Assembly: GCF_000826185.2 (NCBI RefSeq)
Contig: NZ_LN648875.1
Coordinates: forward strand, 1,563,853 to 1,627,852
Direction of reading: 5' to 3'
DNA from: Microbacterium gorillae
Lineage (GTDB): Bacteria; Actinomycetota; Actinomycetes; Actinomycetales; Microbacteriaceae
DNA length: 64,000 nucleotides
The notes under the pieces are model-generated. The model had not been told where the DNA came from, did not search any database, and saw only the letters and a list, made by a program, of their open reading frames with translations. Shown here one piece after another: positions 1 through 8,248 of this stretch (positions are counted from its first letter, which is position 1; the number at the start of each line of letters is the position of its first letter). The translations under genes and the position numbers were made by a program.

Positions 1-641
1 CCGACGAGCGCGTCGGTGAGATCCACCGTGCTCGCACCGGCGCCGACGCCCTGCGCATCCTGACCGAGACGACGGTGTCCGTCTGCTTCCTCGACATCCA
101 CATGCCCGGGCTCGGTGGGCTGGACCTCGCCCGCGCTCTGCAGCAGTTCCAGGTGCGTCCGGCGGTCGTCTTCGTCACCGCGGATGACGCCCGAGCGGTC
201 GAGGCGTTCGACGTCGCAGCGGTGGACTACCTGCTCAAGCCGGTCCGTCCGGCCCGCCTCGCGCAGGCACTGGGTCGCGCGATCGAAGCGTCCGCGCCAC
301 AGCAGCCCGCCGTGACGGACGAGAAGATCCCGGTGACCGTGGGTGCGGAGACGCGCCTGGTGCGCCGCAGCGACGTGCGCTGGGTGCAGGCCCAGGGGGA
401 CTACTCGCGGCTGTTCACCGCGCAGGGCGACCACCTCGTGCGCACACCGATCTCGGACCTCGCCGAACGGTGGGAGCCGGTCGGCTTCGTGCGTCTGCAC
501 CGGTCGTACCTCGTGCGTGCCGACGCCGTCACCGCCGTGCATCTCAGTGGCTCCGCGCCCACGGTCTCGCTCGCCGAGATCGAGCTGCCGGTGAGCCGAC
601 GGATGGTCGCGGAGGTGCGGGAGAGGTTGCTGCGGTCGTGA
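1..641 (+). CDS. LytTR-family response regulator (5' end missing)
   Basis: This is the C-terminal part of a two-component response regulator. The frame is already open at base 3, so the GTG at 75 is internal. Seen: the receiver phospho-acceptor Asp in FLDIHMPG, the FVTA segment, the conserved Lys in YLLKP, then a LytTR DNA-binding domain over roughly the last 100 residues (VRWVQAQGDYSRLF, RLHRSYLV). The stop overlaps the start of the next gene by 4 nt, and a sodium:solute symporter follows. LytTR regulators beside such carriers usually serve a LytS-type kinase that senses the solute, so control of the symporter is a reasonable inference. The kinase would lie upstream of this window. Confidence 0.93.
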   Translation, partial: DERVGEIHRARTGADALRILTETTVSVCFLDIHMPGLGGLDLARALQQFQVRPAVVFVTADDARAVEAFDVAAVDYLLKPVRPARLAQALGRAIEASAPQQPAVTDEKIPVTVGAETRLVRRSDVRWVQAQGDYSRLFTAQGDHLVRTPISDLAERWEPVGFVRLHRSYLVRADAVTAVHLSGSAPTVSLAEIELPVSRRMVAEVRERLLRS

Positions 642-1012
642 GCGAGCGTCGCCGCGTTCGCGTCACGGTCGACGCCGGCTCGCTCTCCGCGCCGCTGCGT
701 TACCCCAGCGCCCGGACCGAGCCGCGTGCCGCGGACGAGGCGGAGGAGATCTACCTGCGCGGTCTGATCCGCGCTCAGCTGCGGCTCGCGCTCGGCTGTC
801 TGCTCGGTTTTCTCGTCGCGGCGGGTGCGCTCACGGTGCTGCTGGTGGCGGTCCCGGCGCTGAACGCCGTCGTGATCCTGGGTACGCCGCTGCCGTGGCT
901 CCTGCACGCCTACGGCTACTACCCGATCATCTTCGTCTTCGCGCTGCTCTACGCCCGCTCGGCGCGACGCAACGAACGCCGGTACCGGTTGCTGCGGAGC
1001 GGAGGCGAATGA
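638..1012 (+). CDS. Small two-helix membrane protein coupled to a symporter (DUF485-like)
   Basis: A 124-residue protein starting at a GTG that overlaps the previous stop (GTGA). About 50 polar residues precede two hydrophobic helices (about 52-75 and 85-105), and the tail is Arg-rich. Small proteins with this topology (DUF485 type) are typically encoded directly before acetate- or monocarboxylate-type sodium:solute symporters, which is the arrangement here. The next gene starts within its stop codon (ATGA), so the three genes are probably translationally coupled. A role as accessory subunit of the carrier is inferred from position; I see no catalytic motif. Confidence 0.75.
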   Translation: MSERRRVRVTVDAGSLSAPLRYPSARTEPRAADEAEEIYLRGLIRAQLRLALGCLLGFLVAAGALTVLLVAVPALNAVVILGTPLPWLLHAYGYYPIIFVFALLYARSARRNERRYRLLRSGGE

Positions 1013-2463
1013 ACGGCGTGCTGAACATCGCGGCCGTCGGACTGCTCATTCTGGTCACCCTCGTGCTCGGCTACCGAGGGTCACGGATCTCGCGCACGAC
1101 CAGTGACTTCTTCGTCGCCTCCCGCAGCGTGCCGCCGCTCGGGAACGCGGCCGCGATCAGTGGCGAGTACCTCTCCGCGGGAACCTTCCTGGGCCTGGCG
1201 GGCGCGGTGCTGCTGGTCGGTGCGGACGGGTTCTGGTTCCCGATCGGGTACGCGGCGGGGTACCTGCTCGTGCTGCTGTTCGTCGGGGCGCCCTTGCGAC
1301 GGTCCGGCGCGTACACCATTCCCGATTTCATCCAGGCGCGCGTGGGATCGCGGACGGCTCGTCATCTGACCTCCGTCGTCGTGGTGGTCATCGGCTGGCT
1401 CTACATCGTGCCGCAGCTGCACGGCGCGGCGATCACGATGAACGTCGTCGCCGGGCTTCCGCTGTGGGTCGGAGCGATCGTCGTCGCTCTCGTCGTCGGC
1501 GGTGCGGTCGCAGCCGGAGGCATGCGCGCGATCACCGCCGTGCAGGCGTTCCAGTACTGGGTCAAACTCACCGCTCTGCTCGTCCCGGTGGTGCTGCTGA
1601 TCATCGTGTTGATCGGCGACGACGTCCGCGTGGACCCGCAGCTGGTCTTCCCGCCCGAGCGGGGTCCGGCCGGCACCGGCCTGTACACGACGCTCTCGCT
1701 CATGCTCGCGCTGCTGCTCGGCACGATCGGCCTGCCGCACGTCCTGGTGCGCTTCTACACGAGCCCGGACGGCGGCTCGGCACGGCGTGCGACAGTCCTC
1801 GTGATCGTCCTGATCAGCGCGTTCTACGCCGTCTCGTCCACGATGGGCCTCATCGCCCGCGTGGCCGCCCCCGATCTCGCCGAGTCGGGAACCGCCGACA
1901 CCGTCGTGCTGACCCTCCCCTCACGCCTGCTGCCCGGGATCTGGGGCGATCTCGTCACCGCGCTCGTCGTCGCGGGGGCGTTCGCCGCATTTCTGGCGAC
2001 CTCCTCGGGACTGGTCGTCTCCCTCGCCGGCGTGGTCAGCCAGGACCTGTTCGGAGGCACCGTTCGCTCATTCCGGCTCGCGGCCATGCTCTGCGCACTG
2101 GTCCCGCTCGCGTTCTCGTTCCTGACCGTGCCGGACGGACTCGTCTCCTCGGTCGGGCTGGTGTTCGTCTTCGCCGCGTCCTCGCTGTCGCCGGTGATCG
2201 TGCTGTCGGTGTGGTGGCGTCGCCTCACCGCGCGCGGGGCGATCGCGGGGATGGCCGTGGGGGCGGCGCTGTGCGGTGGGGCGCTGATCGCGTCCGCGGT
2301 CATCACCGCGCCCGGCTGGTGGACGCCCCTGCTCGCGCAGCCGGCGGCATGGACGATTCCGTTGGCCACCGCCGCGGTGGTCGTGGTGTCGCTGATCGAT
2401 CCGCGCGGCCCGCACCCCCGCAGCGCGCGGTACGTCGCGCGGTTGCATCAACCGGAGGTCTGA
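1009..2463 (+). CDS. Sodium:solute symporter (SSS family, ActP/MctP-like)
   Basis: A 484-residue polytopic membrane protein with about 13 hydrophobic segments. The N-terminal pattern (SDFFVASRSVPPLGNAAAIS followed by the GEYLSAGTFLG segment) is typical of SSS cation:acetate or monocarboxylate symporters; substrate specificity cannot be read from sequence. The ATG at 1009 overlaps the stop of the small membrane protein by 4 nt and was preferred to the upstream in-frame codon at 895, which lies inside the preceding gene. Expression is probably tied to the LytTR regulator at the head of the cluster. The next gene converges from the other strand only 2 bp away, and I see no clear terminator between them. 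Confidence 0.93.
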   Translation: MNGVLNIAAVGLLILVTLVLGYRGSRISRTTSDFFVASRSVPPLGNAAAISGEYLSAGTFLGLAGAVLLVGADGFWFPIGYAAGYLLVLLFVGAPLRRSGAYTIPDFIQARVGSRTARHLTSVVVVVIGWLYIVPQLHGAAITMNVVAGLPLWVGAIVVALVVGGAVAAGGMRAITAVQAFQYWVKLTALLVPVVLLIIVLIGDDVRVDPQLVFPPERGPAGTGLYTTLSLMLALLLGTIGLPHVLVRFYTSPDGGSARRATVLVIVLISAFYAVSSTMGLIARVAAPDLAESGTADTVVLTLPSRLLPGIWGDLVTALVVAGAFAAFLATSSGLVVSLAGVVSQDLFGGTVRSFRLAAMLCALVPLAFSFLTVPDGLVSSVGLVFVFAASSLSPVIVLSVWWRRLTARGAIAGMAVGAALCGGALIASAVITAPGWWTPLLAQPAAWTIPLATAAVVVVSLIDPRGPHPRSARYVARLHQPEV

Positions 2464-2465
2464 GC

Positions 2466-2975
2466 TCAGAGGGATCGGATCAGGACGGTCGAGTCATAGG
2501 TCTTGCCGTGCCAGTGCACGGTGTCCGCGCGCGTGAATCCCCAGTGCTCGTAGAGCCCCACGAGTGCCGTCGCGGGCTCCGCCGTGTCGACGCCGACACT
2601 GCGCGCGCCCGCGTCCCGCGCCCACTCGAGCGCGCCGTGGAACAGCACCGACGCCAGCCCCGTGCCGCGCAGTTCCGGGTGGACGGCGACCTGGTTCAGC
2701 CATGCGCGTCGGGGTTCGCGGGCGGCGGCGGTGAGCTTCTGCAGCGACGACGACGGCGGCAGGGACATCGTGGCCGTGGCGCGGATGCCGCCCGGCGCGA
2801 CGACCACCCACGATCCGCCGCCCGCGCACCGGTGTCGTGTGGTCTGGACGGACTGCGTCGCGGCGGTGAAGTTCAGGCCTTCGACCAGGTGCTCACCGTA
2901 GGCGAGGTGGAGCAGCTCCGTCAGTTCCTCGGCATCATCGGCGGTGGTCGGCCGGACCGAGAAACGTGCGTCCAT
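2466..2975 (-). CDS. GNAT family N-acetyltransferase
   Basis: A 169-residue single-domain acetyltransferase. Acetyl-CoA-binding motif A is visible as QVAVHPELRGTGLA near residues 95-108, followed by the A/B region ending GLYEHWGFTR, as in GNAT enzymes that modify small amines or protein N-termini. The acceptor is unknown. I chose the ATG at 2975 because AGGAGAG lies about 9 nt upstream on this strand; an in-frame start 14 codons further upstream lacks such a site. The gene is divergent from the ROK/transporter operon and convergent with the symporter. Confidence 0.88.
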   Translation of the reverse strand: MDARFSVRPTTADDAEELTELLHLAYGEHLVEGLNFTAATQSVQTTRHRCAGGGSWVVVAPGGIRATATMSLPPSSSLQKLTAAAREPRRAWLNQVAVHPELRGTGLASVLFHGALEWARDAGARSVGVDTAEPATALVGLYEHWGFTRADTVHWHGKTYDSTVLIRSL

Positions 2976-3010
2976 GCATCCATTCTCTCCTGTCGGGTGC
3001 GGAGGCGTCG

Positions 3011-3040
3011 TTGACACGACGCAGCGATCAATGCTAGAAA
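3011..3040 (+). promoter_or_regulatory. Promoter of the ROK/ABC transporter operon
   Basis: TTGACA at 3011-3016, an 18-nt spacer, then TAGAAA at 3035-3040 preceded by TG (extended -10). This is one of the best sigma-70-type promoters in the window. It reads toward the ORF starting at 3083 and is followed directly by a perfect inverted repeat. Confidence 0.7.
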
Positions 3041-3043
3041 CCT

Positions 3044-3065
3044 CTTTCGTAAGTCATTACGAAAG
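3044..3065. promoter_or_regulatory. Operator: perfect 9-bp inverted repeat
   Basis: CTTTCGTAA, 4-bp spacer GTCA, TTACGAAAG. Both arms match perfectly. The site begins 4 bp after the -10 hexamer, so a bound dimer would cover the transcription start. The likely ligand is the winged-helix ROK regulator encoded 18 bp downstream, which would give autoregulation and control of the transporter operon. The binding partner is inferred from position. Confidence 0.72.
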
Positions 3066-3082
3066 TGACTTAGGAAAGGTCG

Positions 3083-5428
3083 ATGATGACGCCGGAGCTC
3101 AGCCCGCTCGCTCAGTGCCTGATCGCGCTGCGCGAGGTCGAGCACGCCACGATCAGCGACCTGGCGTCCTCGAGCGGTCTGTCCCGGCCCACCGTCACCG
3201 CTGCGCTGGATGAGCTCGAATCGCTCGGGCTGGCCTCTCGCGACGCGGCTCGCGTGGCCACCGGCCGCCCCGCCCGCACCTACACGTTCGTGAAGGGTCG
3301 CCGCGTCGTGGTGGGGATCGACCTGAGCGTCGACCCGGTGCAGCTCGTGGTCGCCGATCGACGCGGACGCGTCCGGGCGAACGCCGCCTACGACGTCCGT
3401 CCCCCGACCACCGCGAACCCGGACCTCGAGCCCGTCCGAGCCCTGCTCGTCGCCACCCTGGAGAGTCTGACGCTCACGCTGCAGGATGTCGCCGGAATCG
3501 GCTTCGCCGTCGCCGGCCTCATCGACGAACGCGGCCTGATGACCTCGGCGCCGCAGGTGACCACGTGGCGCGGTCTGCACGTCGCCGATCATCTCTCCGC
3601 CGCGATGGGCGTGCCGGTCACCGTGGATAACGATCTCACCCTGTGCGCCGATGCGGAGTCACGTTTCGGTGCACTCGCCGGCGTTGACACCGGTGTCTAC
3701 GCGCTGACGTGGCACCACGTCTCCGCTCGCCTGACGAACCACGGCTCCGTGATCCGCGGTCGCCGGGGTCGCGCCGGTGAGGTCGGCATGCTGCGAGCAC
3801 TCGGACCGTCCGGCGGGCCCCAGGGCGAGCTGCTGAACACCGTGCCGGAGGTCGCCGCCGCGCTCCGCCGACTCCGCGACGATCCCGCCGACGCCGCCAG
3901 CCTGAAGGTCCGCGACGAACTCGTGGCCGGGATGGTTCCCGCGCTGGCGGCACTCACACTCACGCTGGACCCGGACGTCATCGTCCTGGGCGGCGCGCTC
4001 GCGGCGGAGTCGGCCGCGCTCGCGCCGGCGATCTCCGCGCAGCTGCGCGACTACGTGGCAGGACTCGAGGGTGGCACCGGGCTCGTCCGGGCCGGCGACC
4101 TCGGCGGACGGGCGGGCGTCATCGGCGCGCTGTGCCTGGCCTTCGAGGGCTTCGCCTCGTCCCTCTACGGGGTGGACGACATCCCGTCACCGACCATCGC
4201 CGACAGCGAGGAGGAATCGCACATGCAGGATTCAGATCAGACGAACACCCCGGTGCGGGTGGCCGTGATCGGCGTGGGGGCGCGATCCGGACTGGCTCTG
4301 AACGTCGAGGCGGTGAACGGGCGCGTGGTGGCGGCCGTCGACCCCGCCGAGCAGACGCATGAGCGAGCCCACCGGCTGTTCGGCGATGTCCCCGTCTTCG
4401 CCTCGGTCCGCGACCTCGTGGACTCGGGCGAGGAGATCGACGCGGCGTTCGTGACGTCCCCAGACTTCACGCACGCCGAGATCACGATCGAGCTGCTCGA
4501 GGCCGGCATTCCGGCCTATGTGGAAAAGCCGCTGGCGATCACGATCGAGGACGCCGACCGCATCCTGGTCACCGCCCACCGCACCGGCACGAAGCTCTAC
4601 GTCGGCCACAACATGCGGCACATGCGCGTGGTCACGATGATGAAGGAGATCATCGACCGCGGCGACATCGGCGAGGTCAAGGCGATCTGGACGCGCCACT
4701 TCGTCGGCCACGGCGGTGACTACTACTTCAAGGACTGGCACGCCGAACGCAGCAAGGGCACGAGCCTGCTGCTGCAGAAGGGCGCGCACGACATCGACGT
4801 GATGCACTGGCTCGCCGGCACGAGCTCCCGCACCGTGGTCGGCATCGGCGACCTCGCCGTGTACGGGCAGGTCCAGTCCCGTCGCGACAACAGCGACCGC
4901 CGCATGGGCGACTGGTTCTCGATGGACAACTGGCCGCCGCTGGCCCAGACCGACCTCAACCCGGTCATCGACGTCGAGGACATCTCGATGATCATGATGC
5001 GCACCGACAGTGGCGTGCTGATGAGCTACCAACAATGCCACTTCACGCCCGACTACTGGCGCAACTACACCGTCATCGGCACGGAGGGACGCATCGAGAA
5101 CTTCGACGACGGTGCGGGCGGCGAGATCCGCCTCTGGAACCGTCGCAGCGACTACCTGGAGCGGGGCCACGAGCGCTTCCCGATCGAGGACAGCGGTGAG
5201 GGCGGCCACGACGGCGCCGACCCGCGCACGGTGGCGGAGTTCATCGGTCTCGTCCGCGAGGGGGCGCCGACCGCCACCAACCCGCTGGACGCGCGCGATG
5301 CGGTGGCCGCCGGTGTCGCCGGTGCAGCCTCCATCCGGGGCGGCTCGGAACCGCAGACGATTCCGCCGCTGCCGGCCGAGGTCGTCGACTATTTCCGTGC
5401 CGGACAACCCGCTCGTACGGCGGACTGA
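3083..5428 (+). CDS. ROK-family repressor fused in frame to a Gfo/Idh/MocA oxidoreductase
   Basis: One uninterrupted frame encodes two complete proteins (781 residues). Residues 1-65 form a winged-helix DNA-binding domain (LSRPTVTAALDELESLGLA) and about 75-360 a ROK sugar-sensor fold. The ROK part lacks the usual CxCGxxGCxE zinc motif and has VGIDLS where kinases have DIGG, so it is a regulator rather than a sugar kinase. From residue 381 follows a typical NAD(P)-dependent Gfo/Idh/MocA dehydrogenase with Rossmann start VAVIGVGARSG, EKP at 481-483 and a GAHDIDVMHW segment. A strong ribosome-binding site precedes the internal ATG at 4223, so a separate 401-residue dehydrogenase is probably also made. 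Two start codons (3083, 3086) follow AGGAAAGG; 3086 has the better spacing. ABC transporter genes follow, suggesting uptake and oxidation of a sugar or polyol derivative. Confidence 0.85.
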   Translation: MMTPELSPLAQCLIALREVEHATISDLASSSGLSRPTVTAALDELESLGLASRDAARVATGRPARTYTFVKGRRVVVGIDLSVDPVQLVVADRRGRVRANAAYDVRPPTTANPDLEPVRALLVATLESLTLTLQDVAGIGFAVAGLIDERGLMTSAPQVTTWRGLHVADHLSAAMGVPVTVDNDLTLCADAESRFGALAGVDTGVYALTWHHVSARLTNHGSVIRGRRGRAGEVGMLRALGPSGGPQGELLNTVPEVAAALRRLRDDPADAASLKVRDELVAGMVPALAALTLTLDPDVIVLGGALAAESAALAPAISAQLRDYVAGLEGGTGLVRAGDLGGRAGVIGALCLAFEGFASSLYGVDDIPSPTIADSEEESHMQDSDQTNTPVRVAVIGVGARSGLALNVEAVNGRVVAAVDPAEQTHERAHRLFGDVPVFASVRDLVDSGEEIDAAFVTSPDFTHAEITIELLEAGIPAYVEKPLAITIEDADRILVTAHRTGTKLYVGHNMRHMRVVTMMKEIIDRGDIGEVKAIWTRHFVGHGGDYYFKDWHAERSKGTSLLLQKGAHDIDVMHWLAGTSSRTVVGIGDLAVYGQVQSRRDNSDRRMGDWFSMDNWPPLAQTDLNPVIDVEDISMIMMRTDSGVLMSYQQCHFTPDYWRNYTVIGTEGRIENFDDGAGGEIRLWNRRSDYLERGHERFPIEDSGEGGHDGADPRTVAEFIGLVREGAPTATNPLDARDAVAAGVAGAASIRGGSEPQTIPPLPAEVVDYFRAGQPARTAD
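4209..4225 (+). promoter_or_regulatory. Internal ribosome-binding site and ATG for the oxidoreductase
   Basis: AGGAGG at 4209-4214, 8 nt, then ATG at 4223-4225, in frame with the upstream ROK sequence. The spacing is ideal, and the encoded protein starts just before a complete Rossmann domain. The oxidoreductase is therefore probably translated on its own even though no stop codon separates it from the ROK part. Confidence 0.75.
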
Positions 5429-5437
5429 GGACCGCCC

Positions 5438-6364
5438 GTGCTGAGGTACGCGATCCGCCGGATCCTGCTGATGATCCCGACACTGATCGGGTCCACTCTG
5501 CTGGTCTACCTGCTGGTCTTCCTGATCCCGGGCGACCCGGTCCTGGCGCTGGCCGGTGACAAGCGCCTGTCAGCCTCGACGATCGCTTCGATCCGGGCTC
5601 AGTACAACCTGGATGATCCGTTCTTCGTCCAGTACATCAAGTACCTCGGCAACGTGCTGCACGGCGATTTCGGTCGGGACTTCAACGGCAACGCGGTGTC
5701 CACGTTGATCGGCACCGCGTTGCCGTACACGGTGGTGCTGGCGCTGTCCGCGTTCGTGCTGAAGATCGTCATCGGCGTGTGCCTCGGCGTCTGGGCGGGC
5801 ATGAACCAGGGCAAGTTCCCGGACAAGTTCAACCTGATCTTCACGATCTTCTTCCTCGCCGTGCCGGGCTTCATCATCGCGTACTTCGCGCAGTACATCT
5901 TCGGGATCAAGCTGCACCTGCTGCCGATCTCGGGCGTGCGAACCGGCTTCCCGATGGCGTTCATCATGCCCGCGCTGGTGCTGGCTCTGGAGACGGCATC
6001 GCCGCTGGCACGTCTCACGCGCACGAGCCTCGTGGACGTCCTGCGCAGCGATTACATCGTCACCGCGCGGGCCAAGGGGCTGGCACCCGGCCGGATCATG
6101 TGGGTGCACGCCCTGCGCAACGCGCTCATGCCGGTGGTGACATATCTCGGTCTGAGCCTGGCCAGCCTGCTGGGCGGGTCCGTCCTGATCGAGACGATCT
6201 TCAACCTGCCCGGCCTCGGCGGCACCCTTGCGCGTGCCATCGACGGGATGAACGGCCCGGTCGTCGTCGGCGTCTCCGTGTTCCTGCTGCTGTTCTACCT
6301 CGTGGCCGCCCTCGTGGTGGACCTCCTGTATCCGATCATCGACCCGAGGGTGCGTCATGTCTGA
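5438..6364 (+). CDS. ABC transporter permease, DppB/OppB type
   Basis: A 308-residue inner-membrane permease with about six helices and the N-terminal RRILLMIPTLIG signature of the first permease of dipeptide/oligopeptide-family importers. The cytoplasmic loop that docks the ATPase is visible (ARAKGLAPGRIMWVHALRNA, about residues 208-227). It starts at a GTG 10 nt after the oxidoreductase stop, with TGAGGA upstream, and overlaps the second permease by 8 nt. This family imports peptides, but many members carry oligosaccharides or other solutes. The adjacent ROK regulator and dehydrogenase favour a sugar-like substrate here, by inference. Confidence 0.94.
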   Translation: MLRYAIRRILLMIPTLIGSTLLVYLLVFLIPGDPVLALAGDKRLSASTIASIRAQYNLDDPFFVQYIKYLGNVLHGDFGRDFNGNAVSTLIGTALPYTVVLALSAFVLKIVIGVCLGVWAGMNQGKFPDKFNLIFTIFFLAVPGFIIAYFAQYIFGIKLHLLPISGVRTGFPMAFIMPALVLALETASPLARLTRTSLVDVLRSDYIVTARAKGLAPGRIMWVHALRNALMPVVTYLGLSLASLLGGSVLIETIFNLPGLGGTLARAIDGMNGPVVVGVSVFLLLFYLVAALVVDLLYPIIDPRVRHV

Positions 6365-7253
6365 GTCGACGACGAGCATCGCGCTGAAGCGCGTCGCGCC
6401 GCGTCGCCGTCGCCGCGGCGGGGGACTGCGGGCTCTGTGGCGCAGTCCGATCTTCCTGATCGCGATCGCCATCATCACCGTGGTCGTGCTGATGGCGATC
6501 TTCCCGGGGCTGTTCACCCAGATCGATCCCCGCTCGTGCGATCTGACCAAGTCGCGCGTCGGGCCGGAGCCCGGGCACCTCATGGGATTCGACATCCAGG
6601 GCTGCGACTACTGGTCCAACATCGTCCACGGCGCCCGCACGTCGCTGGAAGTGGGCGTGCTCACCGCCCTGCTCACCTTCATCGTCGCCCTCATCGCCGG
6701 GTCGCTCGCCGGCTACTTCGGCGGCATCGTGGACACCGCGATCTCCTGGCTGTCGAACATGATCCTCGGCATTCCGAGCATGATCGCGAGTCTGGTCATC
6801 CTGTACCAGTTCCGCGACCGGACGGTGTGGACGATCGTCCTCGTCCTCGTGCTCTTCGGCTGGGCGGGCACGATGCGCTACATGCGCAGTTCGGTGCTGC
6901 AGGTGAAGAACCTGGAGTACATCCAGGCCGCTCGTGGTCTCGGAGTGGGCAAGTGGACGATCTTGCTGAGACACGTCATCCCGAACTCCGTCACGCCGCT
7001 GGTGGTGATGTCGACGCTGTCCATCGGCGCCGGTATGGCCGCGGAGTCCGGCTTCTCGATCCTCGGCGTCGGTCTGCGCCTGCCCGCGATCTCCTGGGGA
7101 ATCCAGATCGCCCTGGCCGGACAGGACGGCAACTGGCAGATCGCCCCCCTGCTGATGCTGTTCCCCGCCGCCATGCTCGGCCTGACCACGCTCGCGTTCG
7201 TGGTGCTGGGTGAAAGTCTACGCGACGCGCTCGATCCGAAGGCCCGCCGATGA
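6357..7253 (+). CDS. ABC transporter permease, DppC/OppC type
   Basis: A 298-residue partner of the preceding permease. A basic cytoplasmic N-terminus is followed by a first helix, a periplasmic loop containing HLMGFDIQGCDYWSNIVHGA (the family's G-D-G-D-S loop region), then about five more helices. The ATPase-docking loop is QAARGLGVGKWTILLRHVIP. Its ATG lies inside the end of the first permease and its stop overlaps the ATPase gene (ATGA), so subunits are made in a fixed ratio. The predicted role is half of the membrane channel of the importer. Confidence 0.94.
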   Translation: MSESTTSIALKRVAPRRRRRGGGLRALWRSPIFLIAIAIITVVVLMAIFPGLFTQIDPRSCDLTKSRVGPEPGHLMGFDIQGCDYWSNIVHGARTSLEVGVLTALLTFIVALIAGSLAGYFGGIVDTAISWLSNMILGIPSMIASLVILYQFRDRTVWTIVLVLVLFGWAGTMRYMRSSVLQVKNLEYIQAARGLGVGKWTILLRHVIPNSVTPLVVMSTLSIGAGMAAESGFSILGVGLRLPAISWGIQIALAGQDGNWQIAPLLMLFPAAMLGLTTLAFVVLGESLRDALDPKARR

Positions 7254-8248
7254 AGCCCCTGTTGGAGGTCCGAGACCTCACCGTCGATTTCGGTCCCCGT
7301 CGGGGAGGTGCCGTCCGGGTCCTGGATGGCGTCGACCTCACGATCAATCCCGGCGAGACCCTCGCCCTGCTCGGCGAGTCCGGTTCCGGCAAGTCCGTGA
7401 CGGCGAAGGCCGTGATGGGTCTGCTCCCGAAGGATCAGTCGCGGGTCATGAAGGGCAGCATCCGCTTCGACGGCACCGACCTGCTCACACTCAGTCCGAA
7501 GCAGCTGCGCACCGTGCAGGGGTCCCGGATCAGCATGGTGTTCCAGGACGCGCTTTCCGCGCTGAACCCGGTCCAGACGGTGGCGACGCAGATCGGTGAG
7601 CTGTACCGCGTGCACCGTGGATTCAGCCGCAAGGAGGCGCACGAAGCTGCGATCGAGATGATGCGTGCGGTCCGGATCCCGGACGCCGCCCGGCGGGCCG
7701 ACGACTACCCGTTCCAGTTCTCCGGCGGCATGCGCCAGCGCATCATGATGGCGATGGCTCTCGCGCTGGATCCGGACCTGCTCATCGCGGATGAGCCGAC
7801 CACGGCTCTGGATGCCACGGTGCAGGCCCAGATCCTGGATCTGCTGGCCGAGCAGCAGGAGGCGCGCGGGATGGCGATGATGATCATCACGCACGACCTC
7901 GGCGTCGCCGGCCAGCTCGCCGACCGGGCTCTCGTGATGTACGCCGGCCGGCCCGCGGAGACGGCTCCGATCGACGAGCTGTTCGACCGCCCCGCGCACC
8001 CGTACACCGTGGGTCTGCTCGGATCCATCCCGGATGCCCGCCACGCGGGGAAGGATCTGCCCACGATCCCCGGCCTGCCGCCGGACATCGCTCACCGCCC
8101 CGCCGGGTGCAGCTTCCACCCGCGGTGCCCGTTCGCCACCGACATCTGCCGCGAGCAGACTCCCGCCTACGAGCTCGTCGCGGCCGAACGCCGCTCGGCG
8201 TGCCATCACGCGAAGGAGGTGATGGCCGATGCCGTTGTTGGAGCTTGA
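7250..8248 (+). CDS. ABC transporter ATP-binding protein, OppD/DppD type
   Basis: A 332-residue ATPase. Visible motifs: Walker A GESGSGKS, signature FSGGMRQR, Walker B LLIADEPT with the catalytic Glu, and the H-loop THDLGV. The C-terminal oligopeptide-transporter extension follows (HPYTVGLLGSIPD, then GCSFHPRCPFATDIC with three Cys). It overlaps both neighbours (4 nt upstream, 20 nt downstream). It pairs with the next ATPase to power the importer. Confidence 0.94.
   Translation: MKPLLEVRDLTVDFGPRRGGAVRVLDGVDLTINPGETLALLGESGSGKSVTAKAVMGLLPKDQSRVMKGSIRFDGTDLLTLSPKQLRTVQGSRISMVFQDALSALNPVQTVATQIGELYRVHRGFSRKEAHEAAIEMMRAVRIPDAARRADDYPFQFSGGMRQRIMMAMALALDPDLLIADEPTTALDATVQAQILDLLAEQQEARGMAMMIITHDLGVAGQLADRALVMYAGRPAETAPIDELFDRPAHPYTVGLLGSIPDARHAGKDLPTIPGLPPDIAHRPAGCSFHPRCPFATDICREQTPAYELVAAERRSACHHAKEVMADAVVGA

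Noticed and set aside
75..77. GTG as the start of the first gene
   Set aside because: The reading frame is open to the window edge, and the receiver domain needs the upstream sequence.
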